Below are positions 45,282 to 58,126 of a stretch of DNA of 64,000 nucleotides, piece after piece. The position numbers and the translations under genes are program-made. The stretch is from Raphanus sativus. Lineage: Eukaryota; Streptophyta; Magnoliopsida; Brassicales; Brassicaceae. Within the stretch, counting starts at the first letter, position 1. Every line of letters starts with the position of its first letter. The notes beneath the pieces are model-generated. The model saw only the letters and a list, made by a program, of their open reading frames with translations, ran no database searches and was not told where the DNA came from. The stretch spans positions 6,694,668 through 6,758,667 of the forward strand of contig NC_079519.1 of the NCBI RefSeq assembly GCF_000801105.2, written 5' to 3'.

Positions 45282-48200
45282 ATGGTGAAGTCGAAGGACC
45301 GTGTCGAGATCGACAGGTTCGAAGGTGATGGGGACTTCGCCTTATGGAAAGTTAGGATGCTTGCTCACTTCGGAGTGCTCGGTTTGAAAGTGATTCTCAC
45401 CGACGAGAAGCTCTTGAAGGATGATTCTGATTCAAAGGATGAGCCTGAGTCTGCCATGAAAGACACCGGAAAGGGACTGGCTGGTATTGTTAAATCTGCA
45501 CCTGCAATGGATCCAGCCAAATTCGAAAAATCAGAGAAAGCTAAGGATTTGATTGTGCTCAACGTTGGGAATAAAGTCCTAAGGAAAATCCAACACTGTG
45601 AGACTGCTGCTGAAATGTGGAGCACATTAAACAAGCTTTACACAGAAACCTCTCTACCGAACAGGATTTACCTACAACTCAGGTTCTACACTTTCAAGAT
45701 GAATGATTCAAAATCTATTGATGAAAACGTAGATGAGTTCCTAAAGCTAGTTGCAGACCTGAGTAATCTACAAGTCGAAGTATCAGAAGAAGTCCAGGCA
45801 ATTTTACTGCTAAGTTCACTACCTAACAAGTATGATCAACTCAAGGAGACTCTAAAGTATGGAAGAGATACACTGAGCCTAGCTGAGGTTACTGGGGCCG
45901 CTAGGTCCAAAGAAAGAGAGTTGATTGAGAGTGGAAAATTTACCAGGTCTGGTGGAGAGGGACTGATGGTCGAGAGAGGAAGATCAGATCATCGCCGGGG
46001 TAAAGGAAATGGAAAAACCTCACATGGAAGATCCAACAGCAGATATGGGCGCTCGAAGTCACGCCCCAGAAACAACAAAAACTCAAAGGGGTGTTTCATT
46101 TGCGGTAAGGAGGGCCACTGGAAGCGAGAGTGCCCTGACAAGAAGCCATTTAAAGCACAGGATTCAGCTAATGTAGTAGCAGAGTCTAAGGAGCCACTGA
46201 TACTTACCGTAAGCGCACAATATGCCAAGGATGAATGGGTAATGGACTCTGGTTGCTCCTTCCATATTACACCTGATAAAAGCTTTCTGTTTGACCTGGA
46301 AGAATTCAAAGGAGGAAAAGTGTTAATGGCAAATAACACACACTGCAACATTCAAGGAATTGGAAAGATTAAAATTCTAAATGAAGATGGTTCTACTGTG
46401 ATCTTAACAGGCGTGAGATATATGCCTGACATGAGTAGAAATTTAATCTCTTATGGAATGTTGGAAACATCAGGATGTAGATATGAAGGCAAAGACCTTA
46501 TGGTTAACTTCTACAAAGGTGACAAGCCGGTTATCTCAGGAAAATACAACCAGGGACTATACTATCTACAGGGAACAGTGTCCAGAGGAGAGGCTAATCT
46601 AACGAGGGTTGAGAGGAATATGACTAATATTTGGCACTCACGCCTCGGTCATATGAGTCTCAAGAATATGTCTGAACTTGTCAAGAGGGTTTCATTGTCG
46701 ACAAGGAGGTAAAGGAGTTGGATTTCTGTGAACATTGCATTATTGGGAAGTCACACAAGCAGAGCTTTCCTAAGGCTAAACATGTGACTAAAGGAATTCT
46801 AGATTACATTCATTCTGATCTCTGGGGATCTCCATCCACACCAGATAGCCTGGCTGGGGCTAAGTATTTCGTCACATTCATTGATGACTATTCAAAGAAA
46901 GTATGGATATATTTCTTGAAGACTAAAGATGAATATTTTCTAAGTTCAGAGAGTGGAAAGCAGAGGTGGAGACAAAGACAGAAAAGAAAATCAAATGTTT
47001 AAGGACAGACAATGGCTTAGAGTTCTGTAATAAACAGTTTGATAGCTACTGCAAACAGGCTGGTATTAAACGCCACAGGACCTGTACATATACTCCGCAG
47101 CAGAATGGGGTTTCAGAAAGGATGAATAGAACTATTATGGATAAGGTAAGATGCATGCTAGCTGAATCTGGTCTAGATCAAAGCTTTTGGGCAGAAGCTG
47201 CATCGACTGCCATCTACCTAATCAATAGATCACCTAACTCAACATTGGAGTTCAAAATGCCTGAGGAAGTATGGTCGGGTTCAAAACCAGAGTTGGGGCA
47301 TCTCAGGACGTTTGGATGCTCAGCTTATGTCCATGTGACAGAGGAGAAAACAGGACCCAGAGCCATAAAAGGAGTGTTTGTAGGATATCCTATGGACACT
47401 AAAGGATACCGAGTATGGATAGAAGATGAAGGAAGGTGCAGGACAAGCAGAAATGTTGTGTTTAATGAAGATGAACTATACAAGCACACTGTTGAGAAAA
47501 AGAAGGAAAGCACAGATGCAGCTAAAGGGAAGGAAAAACAGGTCGATAAGCGCTTGAAGAGAAAAGTATCATTTAGTGATGAATTGATCAGGGGACCATC
47601 TTCGTCTTACTCCCCTGACACATCTGAATCCAAAGATGCTCCTGATCAAGGTGGAGAAGATTCATCATCGGAAAGCTCAAATAGCTCTAATGATACTGAA
47701 ACGCAACAAGAAGGGGAGAGTGAGAGTGGTGACACTGGAACTCTAGACTCATATGTCCTGGCACGAGATAGAGAGAGGAGACAAAACGTGAGAGCACCAT
47801 CTCGATACGAAGATGGCAACTTTGTAGCTTACGCGCTCAATGTTGTTCAAGATCTCGAGATTGAGGAGCCTAAGTCGTATGGCGAGGCTATGAGGAGCCC
47901 TCAACGAAAGTTATGGAAAAATGCTGCTGAAGAGGAGATGGACTCCCACAGGAAAAACAGAACATGGATCTCATTGATAGGCCTGCTAAGGCTAAACTAG
48001 TTGGATGCAGATGGCTATTCAAGCTAAAGCCAGGGATTCCAGGAGTTGAGGATGAGCGCTACAAAGGAAGGTTAGTTGCTAAAGGATATTCTCAGCAAGA
48101 AGGGATTGACTACAACGAAATATTCTCTCCAGTAGTTAAACATGTATCCATTAGACTCATGCTCAGCATTGTCGTAATCTAGACCTAGAGCTAGAACAGA

Positions 48201-49415
48201 TGGACGTAAAGACAGCATTCCTACATGGTAGTTTGGAGGAAAGGATTCTAATGGAACAGCCAGAAGGTTTCATAAGACCAGGAACAGAGAACAAGGTATG
48301 CCTATTGAGAAAGTCTCTGTATGGCCTTAAACAATCTCCAAGGAGATGGAACCACCGGTTTAATAGCTTCATGAAGGACCAACTGTTTGAACGCAGCAGC
48401 AAGGATCTATGTGTTTACATGAGAGATATTCAAACAGATAAGGCCATCTACTTACTCCTATACGTCGATGATATGTTAATTGCCTCAGGAAACAAGAGAG
48501 TGATCAAAGATCTCAAGGAGAAATGAGTGCTGAATTCGAGATGAAGGATATGGGAAAGGCTTCAAGGATCTTGGGCATGGACATCATAAGAGATAGAGAG
48601 AAAGGAACACTGATTCTGTCTCAAGGAAAGTACATTCAAAAGGTCCTAAAGACGTTTGGAATGATGGATGCAAAGGCTGTTATAACTCCTACTGCATCAC
48701 ACTTTAAGCTCAGAAGCCTAATGGACGATGAGTTAAAGGAAGAGGCAGTACATATGGAAAGGATTCCGTATGCCAGTGCCGTGGGGAGCCTAATGTATGC
48801 TATGGTTGGCTCTAGACCTGATCTAGGTTTCGCAGTGGGATATGTATGTCGCTACATGAGCAAACCAGGAAGGGAACACTGGAAAGCAGTTCAGTGGATT
48901 CTACGGTACTTAAAGGAGCTATGGAGTCTAACCTAACCTTCACGAAGCATTCTAAGATGTGTGTGGAAGTTTCTCAGACTCAGATTATGCTACAGACAGA
49001 GATAGAAGTCGCTCAGTTACAGGTTATGCTTTCAAGTTTGGAGGCAATACTATTTCGTGGAAATCCTGTCTACAATCAGTAGTGGCCTATCTACAACAGA
49101 AGCCGAATATATGGCTATGAATGAAGCAGCTAAAGAAGCAATGTGGCTAAAGAAAATATGCTCAGAGTTGGGGTTCAAACAACAAGGTATTAAACTACAC
49201 TGTGATTCTCAGAGTGCTCTAGCCCTAGGCAAGAAACCAGTCAATCACGAAAAGACCAAACACATAGCTACAAAGTAACTTCATTCGGGATCTAGTGGAA
49301 GCAGGCGACATTGTGCTATGCAAGATTCATACAAATGTTAACCCTGCAGATTTCCTAACGAAGACAGTACCTGGGTCAGAAGTTCCAGCTTTGCTGCGAG
49401 CTTTTGAACATCCAC
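45282..49415 (+). pseudogene. Tork/Tnt1-like copia gag-pol, frameshifted copy 1
   Basis: The first 1.4 kb (gag, zinc knuckle, protease, start of integrase) is open and, as far as I can compare, translates identically to copy 2. The frame then breaks near 46695, 46930, 47970, 48175, 48520, 48915, 48965, 49085, 49225, 49275 and 49375. Nearly every break is a one-base change in a homopolymer (for example AGAGGG versus AGAGGGG) and they become denser towards the N gap. The nine or so substitutions I found after 47.6 kb are all synonymous. So the breaks probably reflect poor consensus, and the element may be intact in reality. Confidence 0.88.
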
Positions 49416-49499
49416 TGAGAGGGCAGAAATGGCTCCAGGTGATCCCAACGTCATGATTCCACCTCGCATAACCACAAGCAACAAGTGAGTTAGTGGTTA

Positions 49500-49599
49500 N
49501 NNNNNNNNNNNNNNNNNNNNNNNNNNNNNNNNNNNNNNNNNNNNNNNNNNNNNNNNNNNNNNNNNNNNNNNNNNNNNNNNNNNNNNNNNNNNNNNNNNN
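49500..49599. other. Assembly gap, 100 N
   Basis: A run of exactly 100 N, the conventional placeholder for a gap of unknown size. It removes the 3' end of copia copy 1 and the right-hand junction of the first block. The sequence after the gap is unrelated to the region that follows pol in copy 2. Confidence 0.99.
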
Positions 49600-51870
49600 A
49601 GATAGACCCGAAAGAATGACTAAGTCATACCAGCTTAGCACCACTATATAAATGTCCTAGTAGAGACATAATCAAGTTGCTGTAAAAGTCTATAGAAGAT
49701 AGACCAGAATGTTCCATATATAATGAACCACGGATAGAAAAGTTAAGGTGCTCATAATGATAGATCCGGGTTCATGAAAGAGAAACCATACTAGACAATG
49801 AGATAAGACCGGCCGGTCCTAAGGTACAAGTATCATACAATGTAGCCTTGCAAACTACAAAGTATTCAATGATCCTGATAATAATAAAATCTCAATCGAT
49901 TGTATCATGTCTAGAACGCGATAGAACGCGATGGAACATTATATAAGGTGTCGACACATACACACACTCATAAGTGATAAAGAGAAAGCACTTGAGCATA
50001 AGAGATATGTGAGGATCACTAACCCACGTAAGAGTACTCATCATAGAGAAATGAATGGGACGTGGAGTTATAGTAAAGAATGAATATGATGGGCGTATTG
50101 GCCAAATACATAAGATAGACGCCATCTAACCAGTGAACAGATGAGTCTTGTGAGAAAAAGAAAATCGTGAGCTGTAGAACATGAAAGTACAGACAAGTGG
50201 TTGTACATGTTGCTACATAAAGCATTCAAAAGGAATGGCTTGATCACACAAGGATACTCACAGGGACTAAGGAACAAGGAAATAAATTCCTAGGTGGTGA
50301 ATGCTACTACCCAATATCGAAATTAATAAAGATTTGGACATCTAAGGAAGATGTAGTAGACATTGGATATATCACTGGATATAAAGGTAACATAAGATAC
50401 CTTGAGAAATAAGAAAGAAGTTCTCATAGAACAACATCGTTCCTGCGTTGTTCATGGACTGAAATGCAGCTGCATGCGTGTATGTACACACGATATGATA
50501 AGACTAAGTGATGCTTAGTAGAAAGTTCTATAAGAACGTTTCTGATCAGTCCATATAGTAGTCAATATATTCCTTGTGTTTATACTTAAAGAAAGGATGA
50601 TTAAGATGATTGATTCTTGGAAAGGCTATGAAGAGACTACGATGAACTATCGTAGAGATCATTAGCCGTATGTGAATGTTGGGATCTATGATCCAACGTA
50701 CCAAGAATAGATTGATCAAATGGTCTGAGAATCCATCAGATTCACGACCAAAGGGAACCATACCGACTAGGATCATGTCCGACCTAGTTCGACCTTAATC
50801 ATCATTGGTCCCGACCAATCCATCCCGTCCAGCTTGTTCCGACCAGTTCCTCTAGGTCTTAAATCCGACCTAAACCATCCAAGTGAGAGGAACGTCCTAT
50901 TGACCAAAAAGTGGCTTAGTTTTGATTAAACTTCAAACTATAACACAATAGCCACTTCATGAACAGACCGTGGACATATACTAAAAGTTCATAAAGAGTT
51001 TTGGTCAAAAGATAAGAATAAGATATATAGTGGACAAGAACATAATCCGGATGGATTATGGATGATGTCATGATCCGGACAGATCATGGACATACAAAGA
51101 CATTCATGGTCGAATTTATCTAAGAGAGATAAACCATATGATCCGAATGGACCATGAATATCATGAAAGCATTTTGTTGATGCATGTTACCAGTCCGATC
51201 CACACAGTGCTAAGTCCCAAACCGGCTATGTTTTCACATATGGAGGCACGACCATTTCATGGAGATCAGTCAAGCAGACTATATCAGCCACATCATCCAA
51301 TCACTCGGATATATTGGCGATCCATGAAGCAAGCAGAGAGTGTGTCTGGTTGAGACTCATGACACCATATTCGGACAGCATGTGGGATCACGGATGGTAA
51401 AGACGAGCCGACCGTTCTTTACGAAGACAATGCGGCCTGCATAGCTCAGCTCAAAGATGGTTACATCAAGGGTGACAAGACTAAGCATGTTCTCCCCAAG
51501 TTCTTCTTCACCCACGATCTTCAGAAAGAAGGAGAGGTCAAGGTCCTCTAAGTCAGATCCAGCGAGAACTCAGCCGACCTCTTCACTTAGGCATTACCAA
51601 CATGCACGCTCAGGAAGCTTATGCAGCAGATTGGTATGCGATCACTGAGAAGCCTTCAGTGATGTTCACTTCAGGGGAAGTAATGCGGCTGTACTCTTTT
51701 TCCTATCCATGGCTTTCCGTTTTTACCACATTGGGTTTTTGGGTTTACCATGGAAAGGTTTTAACGAGGCAGTATTCCAAACGCATTACAAACTCTAGAC
51801 GGTTATGGCATTACAATCTCAGTTTTTAACGAGATAGCATCTTACACGCATAATGGACATCAAGGGGAAG
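49600..51870 (+). pseudogene. Decayed copia element of a different family
   Basis: From 51179 the frame reads SQTGYVFTYGGTTISWRSVK and then TSSNHSDILAIHEASRECVW, the copia RNase H domain. After frame breaks come LYEDNAACIAQLKDGYIKG-like and SENSADLF-like pieces up to about 51600, the expected C-terminus. 49600-51170 has no recognisable domain (motifs such as TCCGACCAG and ATCCGGATGGATTATGGAT recur) and may be eroded RT or inserted DNA. It is unrelated to the Tork-like elements on either side. A 3' LTR follows directly. Confidence 0.7.
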
Positions 51871-52092
51871 TGTTATGAATATTGTGTGATGTCGATTATG
51901 GAATGTTCTAGATTTACTTGTTCCCTACTCCAAGTTACTTGTTCCCTACTCCAAGTTATTAGACTTTGTCTTCAAGTTATGTAATCCTATATAAGGAACT
52001 CATTACTCATGGAATAATAACAATTCATTCATCTCTAAGCCATACGGCTCTCTCTCTCTCTCTTTAGTTCGATCTGTTCTAAGACAAGAACA
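51871..52092 (+). repeat. 3' LTR of the decayed copia element
   Basis: Starts TGTTATGAATATTGTG after a purine-rich ATCAAGGGGAAG tract and ends AAGACAAGAACA. 222 bp, TG...CA. A 21 bp tandem duplication (TTACTTGTTCCCTACTCCAAG, 51917-51958) lies inside. No partner LTR is in the window, so age cannot be judged. Confidence 0.78.
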
Positions 52093-52094
52093 CT

Positions 52095-52592
52095 AGGATT
52101 AAAACATAAACATTAAATCTTAAAAATACCAAATCCTTAATCCTAAAAAAAAGTTTAGGATTTACCCAAAGGTTTAGGATTTAGAGTTTAGGATATAGAG
52201 TTTAATATTTCGATGACGGCGTTAAAATATATATATATATTTCTTTTTGCATATACTAGAGTTTAGGATTTAGAGTTTAAGATTATCCAAGGGTTTAGCA
52301 TATACCCAAGGGTTTAGGGTATATCTAAGGGTTTAGGGTATATCCAAGGGTTTAGGGTTTATGATTTAGAGTTTAGGGTTTATTTTATTCTTTGAAAATG
52401 TTAAAATATATTTTTTAAATTACTTTTTGTAACTACTATTATTTATATTTGTTTTTATTTTATTTATTTTAAAACATAAAATAACTTGACAATATTTTAT
52501 TTCCTTATTTAAAAGATATCAATTGTGAAATGAGTGATTTCTATTGGTTGGGTGAACTTTTATGTTCACTTTAGGGGTGAACCAAGAATAAC
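52095..52592. repeat. Dispersed repeat with GGTTTAGGGTTT-type core
   Basis: Runs through repeated GTTTAGGATTTAGAGTTTAG phrases and ends TTGGTTGGGTGAAC...TAGGGGTGAACC. The reverse complement of the same arrangement is at 18592-18890. Probably a non-autonomous DNA element. The TTTAGGG-like phrases resemble degenerate plant telomere repeats but are not arranged as an array. Confidence 0.5.
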
Positions 52593-53081
52593 TCAAAAAC
52601 ATTTATAACTCATTTTCGTGTCTTCATAACCACATTTAATTGAGGCGCATTAAGTTAGGTAAAATCATAAATTGTGAAGACTGATATTTTTGATACGCGA
52701 AAATTTCAAGAAAGGCAATCATTAAAATTCTATAACGTTATGTGTAATTTTCTTGGTTTGATAGACAAACAAATTTATATCCTATATGTTACAAATCTTT
52801 TATTCTTCAATGGAGATTTGGTTTTCAAACCAAAGTTTCTTTTTCTTATTAATTTAGTTACTAGGTTTATTCTCTCAATATTTGTTAAGACTAAAAGATA
52901 TGCACAATTGATTCTAACGATTGCCTTTAACCCTAAGGGTTTTTGTCTACTATATATAGACCCCCCTTTCTCTATAAACTCCATCACACAATATTCGTCC
53001 TAAAAATCGTGTTGCTATACTTATGTCTTCTTCATAATGCCAGTTTACTATAGATAGCTTATCAAGGCAACGTATACGAAA
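52593..53081. other. Unique DNA left of block copy 2
   Basis: AT-rich. A minus-strand frame (52987-52775) and an overlapping plus-strand frame have no recognised motif. It ends at the A preceding the Helitron 5' TC. Confidence 0.45.
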
Positions 53082-53633
53082 TCTATTACTATAAAAGATG
53101 GTTTTTTCTCTCCAGGTGACACGTAAGCGTCCACGTCAGAAATTCAACGTCTGTCGTCTCGACATCTGTCTGTCTGGTGCTAAACGCACCGTTCCATTTA
53201 TTCCTCATCACATTTTGTATGGGCACTAATGTGTTACACGGGCTTTTAGGATGAAGCTTTGAGAAATCCAATAAGTTAGAAAACTTTAAACGCGTCGTTT
53301 TCTGCTTCAGTGATTGAACCACTGTTCTTCTCCGCCATCGCAATGAAACTCCAATTTTAGGGTTTCGATTCCTCTTTCTTCCGCAAATCCTGATTTTCAC
53401 CGATTACGCATTCATCTTCTTAAAGTCTTCATTGATTCCCATCATCCACGATCTCCATTTATTGCATGTTTCGCTCTTGCAAGGCGGTGGGGAAATCTCT
53501 GTATAAATAGGTCAGAACTCTGTTCTCTTGAAATCATCCTGACGACCTATTAATATATATATATATCCTTTGTTTTCTTGAGATCCTGATAGTAGTGTTG
53601 TTATTCTTCTGGCGATCTCAAATATGGACGTTG

Positions 53634-54050
53634 CTCATCCACCGTGGAGGTGCTGCTTTTCTGGTTTTGGGAAACCAGAAATCATGGGAATATATATGCT
53701 TCTTCTGGATTCTAAGGTGATTTCATTTTTCAATTTCATGTTCATCATAGATTTGAACACATAACCTTTAGATTCATGTTTAACAGAATTATGATTCGAT
53801 ATTATTTATTTCCTCTTTGTGATATGGTTTTGAATCCAGTTTTAAATTGTGTTCTTCTGTTTTAAAACGTTTTCAGGCGACGCTCATGCCCGTGAACCGT
53901 CTTCCCACCTACCAGCGACACTTGAAGGGGTGGGTTCTATGTTCTCTTTGAGCGGCTTTGATGTCACTAGGTGTAATCAGAATTTAGACTTTCAGACTCT
54001 CCTTTGTTGATACGGTTCAGTGATTCAACCCATTTTGATGAGACATACAG
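53634..54050 (+). pseudogene. RPA1-like OB-fold gene remnant, copy 2
   Basis: Same pieces and the same frame breaks as copy 1 (MDVAHPPWRC start, MPVNRLPTYQRHLKG after the intron, SLSGFDVTRCNQN, then DSPLLIRFSDSTHFDE). Shared lesions indicate decay before duplication. Confidence 0.7.
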
Positions 54051-54106
54051 TAATGTTCTATGAGTGAAATCAATTAAAAATGTTTGTTGATACATACAAT
54101 AATTTT

Positions 54107-55125
54107 AAAGTTCTACAAGGCTATGGCTTGACTGAGCCGACGGCTATAATTGCTTTTATTTTAACTGAAGAAGAGTCTGAGAGGTACGAATCCTCTGGTT
54201 TGTTTTCTCCAGATGTGGAGGCTAAGATTGTGGATCCGGATACGGGTGTTGTCTAGGGGGTTGATCAGACTGGCATGGCGAGCTCTGGTTCCAGAGTCCT
54301 ACCGTGATGAAAGGTGTTTGTTTCTTCTTGAAAAAGTGATTCTTTTGTGTTTGGTGTTTGATATAACACTGTGTTGAGTTGTTTTTAAAGGTTATTTCAA
54401 GAACGAAGAAGCTACTGCTTTTACTATTGATTCAAAAGGATGGTTGAGACTGGAGTTTTGTGTTACATTGACAGTGAAGGTTTTGTCTTTGTTGTTGATA
54501 CTCGATAGATTAAAGGAGCTAATCTACTGCAATGCTTTTTTCTTTCTTTTATCTACTGTAATGCTTTTTTCTTTTCTTTTATCTACTGCAATGCTTATCA
54601 GGTAACAAACAAAAAATATATAATGAACATGTGTTTGATCTTCCTAATGTTTTAGAACTTATAAATTTGGTTAGGTTAGAAGCAGTGTTGCTAGCTCATC
54701 CTGTGATTGCTAATGCAGCAGTAATAGTGTAATACCGTGAGGACTTGCTTTTAAACATGACCCCATCACTAAGTTATTCTCTTTAATGACCTTTCTGGGG
54801 GAGGGATGTAGCTCTTACTTTTCTGTTTTATTGTTTTTGAAGTATCCCTGACAATAAAGCTGGGCAATATCCAATGGAATATATCGTCAGAACAGCTGGA
54901 AACAACTTATCCGAAAGTGGAATCATGAGCTTAGTCGCATAGCAGGTTTTTTCAACCATGCAGACCATGTTTGTAACTAATCCAGTCGTGGTTCCTTATA
55001 TTATTCTGAGTTTTGTTTGGATCACTTAGGTATAGAAGAGGATGCGTAAGGTCACATTTTTGTCTTCAAACCCCAAAAATCCCTCTGGCAAAATTATAAG
55101 AAGAGAACTTATAAAGCTCCAGCAG
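54107..55125 (+). pseudogene. Captured 4CL-like C-terminal exons, copy 2
   Basis: Same exon-intron arrangement and in-frame stop after DPDTGVV as copy 1. It reads GYFKNEEATAF where copy 1 has EEVTAF. Around 54850 the frame DNKAGQYPMEYIVRTAGNNL is continuous, whereas copy 1 has an extra G there. Ends in NPKNPSGKIIRRELIKLQQ. Confidence 0.85.
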
Positions 55126-56945
55126 GAAGATGTGTCCATCAGCCTTACCTCACACTTCACCATTAGTTAATTCATTTATTTTAGTTAATTCATTTATTTG
55201 GTTAAAGAAAAATATAAATTATGTTTAATTTTTTTTATTAATATTATAATTTTTCTTTTTCTTATCAATATTTAATATAAATTTGATTTAATTAAACATA
55301 AAAGTTAATATAAAATAACTTTGTTTATTATAAATTATACATAAGAATATGCATGTATATATTTAAAATTATAATCTTAGATAGATTTTTTTATCTATTT
55401 ATTTTAATTAAATATATTAAATAAATTGGCAAAAAATTGTATAATTATCAAAAATCAACATTAAACAATATTTGTAAAATATGTAAATATATAAGAAACT
55501 AATGATTTTAGAATAAATTTTTATAATTTTCTAAAAAAGTTGTATAAATTTTCAAAAAAAATTAGAGATAAAATTGAATAATTTAAAATATATAATTAAA
55601 TGATATTTCGAAATTTTAATGAAATATTTGAATATATATATATATATATATATGTAATGATGATTTATGAGTTATTACCATATTCTAAAAAAAATTGAAA
55701 AATATAAATCGACACTATATATAATATATGAGTTATTACCGTATTTTAAAAGTTTCCAAAATTATAAATTAATATTAAATATAATTATTGTCAATATCAT
55801 ATTAAAGTATAATTCATGTCATCAATTTTAATAACTATGTCATATTATTTTTTGCGAAAAATGATTGTAAATGATATATGGCAAAATTACTTTTCAAATG
55901 ATATATAGGAAATTCCTCTATAGAAATCTCCATCAAAACTGAAGTATTGATATACAAACTTATCAAGGCTTATACAGAATCTATGTTTCTCTATATATAC
56001 AAACATAATATATTATATAGATAAACAAAACACTACACTAACTATAAAATATAATCTAACAACCCCGAACCAGTTGGCTAGGGAGAATCTATAAATTATC
56101 AAAACTATATAAATTAGTGGAGGTCTTATAAAATATGGGCAAACACTTGGAGATATTTTATGAAATATTAAGACCAAGATCCACATAGTTTAAAGTATGT
56201 TAAATTTTAAAATATCCATTATAACTAATGATATTTTATGTAATTTTTGAATTTGTTATCCCGCCCGTAGGGCGGGCCGACCCTAGTTTTCTATATGTAA
56301 ATTATAAAGGATATTTAGAGGTTTTGAGAAAGAGCTACCATCCCTAGGTTTCTTTTTTCCTATGTCATCTTATCTTGTAGCCCTAGTTCCCTAGCTAGGT
56401 TTCTACTTTCTTTTACTTTGAAACTATGCCTTCTTTAAATATACATTCGTTCGCATTTTCAAATCATGATTTTTTTTTTTGACTAAATCAAATCATGATA
56501 TTAAAATGGGTTACAAGCTATAATAATGAATTATCCATTTATTTTCATAGTTGAATTTATCAAATTTTAACTTTAAGGTTCAACATCACAAAGTATTGTA
56601 AGCTCAAGAATATTCAGCTTACTAAGAAACTGTTTGGATACGCAAGAGCAAGAAGATTGTGAATCTGTGATCGTTTCACATATGATGTGTCTGCGAAGAT
56701 TAAAAAAGTATATCCAAGACTGTGGAGATCCTTGTGTATAAATGAGAAGAGATATATAGAAGATTAGGGCAGCCGTTAACAGAAAGAGAAGGAGCAGCCG
56801 ACTTAGAGTGAGATAACGAAGTTAGGGTTCTTAAAGGTTTAAGACTTGTAAAAGAAACAACCGATGTTGTGGATATAGATTTTGGATAGTTAGAAATTGG
56901 TCAGTGGTGATATAAAAAATGTTTAGTCATGTAAATCTGATTGAA

Positions 56946-57595
56946 TCTATCTTATTAAAATAGAAACATTACGTTGGACCTAACATTTATTTTGTAAGTT
57001 TTTAAATTAAATACACATTTATACTTTATAGTTAAACATACACTAAATCACTAATGTTCTTTTCTTTATACTACTATCCATGTTTCCAAACAATATACTT
57101 ATTTCTTTATACTACTATCAACGTTTCCAAACAATATACTTATTTCTTTATACTACTATCAATGTTTCCAAATAATACAATAATTAATCTTAATTATTTA
57201 TATCTATCATTTTCTCTTTAAAATTTTGTAGAAACGTCATAATTTCATAAATTGCAAAATAGTGAACTTTAAAATTTCGATTCTAAGATTACAAATTATG
57301 AAACTATTACAATTTAAATCCAATTAGATTACATATCGGTCATCCATCAGTTCAATCGGTTAGTCTCGGGTTTTAGTGATTTTTAATATGAATATTTTAA
57401 AAACATAAATTGAATTGTCAGATCTCCGGATTAACCGGTATAATCACAATCGGGTTGAATTTAAAAATACTGATTTAAATGCAAAAATATTTTAAATACA
57501 TACTCTTTAAAAATTACCAAAATATTTGTTAAATTATTAGTGAAATTTTTCATGTTAAAATATTCCGCGCTTCAAAAGCGCGGGTCAAAATCTAG
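56946..57595 (+). mobile_element. Short non-autonomous Helitron, copy 2
   Basis: Counterpart of 43540-44183 with the same ends. Internal differences are mainly small AT indels near 57480-57540. Confidence 0.88.
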
Positions 57596-58126
57596 TAAGA
57601 CTATTAAATTTGTTATTTTAATGAAAGTATTTGTTGAATAAGAAATTACCGAACCTAATTTCCTTGAGTATCCACGTTCTAGGTATTTCAAGTATCATCA
57701 TAATATTTGGCTTAAAAATTGATATCTACACATGTTGAAGGTGTATGTTAGAAGTTGTAGTGTTTCTGAATCATCTTGTAATACATCACACTCAGGGGTG
57801 GTTATGAGATTTAAGAGGTTATAGGCGATTTGTTTAAGATTTCAACTAATTTTTTTATTACAAAACTGAAATCTAAAAAAAAAAAGTTTGGAGGACTAAA
57901 GTCAATGTTTCATTCGGCTTTGCATATGATGGGCTTTGATCACACTTATTTGGTTATTAGGTCGTGAAAAAAGTTGCTTTGAAATTATTTGTGGCTTCGG
58001 CTGTGACAGTTGAAAGTTGAAACTCTTGCGATTAAAGCTGCTCTCTTGGAGTCAGTATTTTTTTACTAAATGATCTAGATCTTTTTTATATTGCAGAAAC
58101 TTTATCACCATGGTCAAGTATGGATC
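57596..58126. other. Spacer between Helitron and copia, copy 2
   Basis: Same sequence as 44184-44714. The five bases before the LTR are GGATC in both copies. The matching 3' TSD lies outside the window here and in the gap for copy 1. Confidence 0.5.

Larger units (their letters stand above)
39678..49499 (+). repeat. Large direct repeat, copy 1 (about 9.8 kb, cut by gap)
   Basis: Collinear with 53082 to about 62915, offset close to 13.4 kb. Homology starts exactly at TCTATTACTATAAAA, the Helitron 5' end. The sequences to the left (CATTTTAGCATA versus CGTATACGAAA) are unrelated. Order: RPA- and 4CL-bearing Helitron, spacer, short Helitron, spacer, copia element up to the N gap. By eye, about 15 substitutions fall in the first ~650 bp, a handful up to ~41.1 kb, then almost none apart from indels until ~47.6 kb. 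Confidence 0.92.
53082..56286 (+). mobile_element. Helitron carrying RPA-like remnant and captured 4CL-like exons, copy 2
   Basis: Same termini as copy 1 (TCTATTACTATAAAA; hairpin CCCGCCCGTAGGGCGGG then CCGACCCTAG, followed by T). Its left flank differs from copy 1, so the two Helitrons probably represent separate insertion sites. Confidence 0.8.

Noticed and set aside
45365..46351. Minus-strand frames of 89 and 120 codons inside copia copy 1, and twins in copy 2
   Set aside because: They lie antisense to a well-supported gag-pol frame and are identical in both copies only because the DNA is. They are shadows.
52156..52380. TTTAGGG-like repeats as a possible interstitial telomere array
   Set aside because: Phrases such as GGTTTAGGATTTAGAG are irregular and not tandem TTTAGGG units. 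They belong to the dispersed repeat also seen at 18592.
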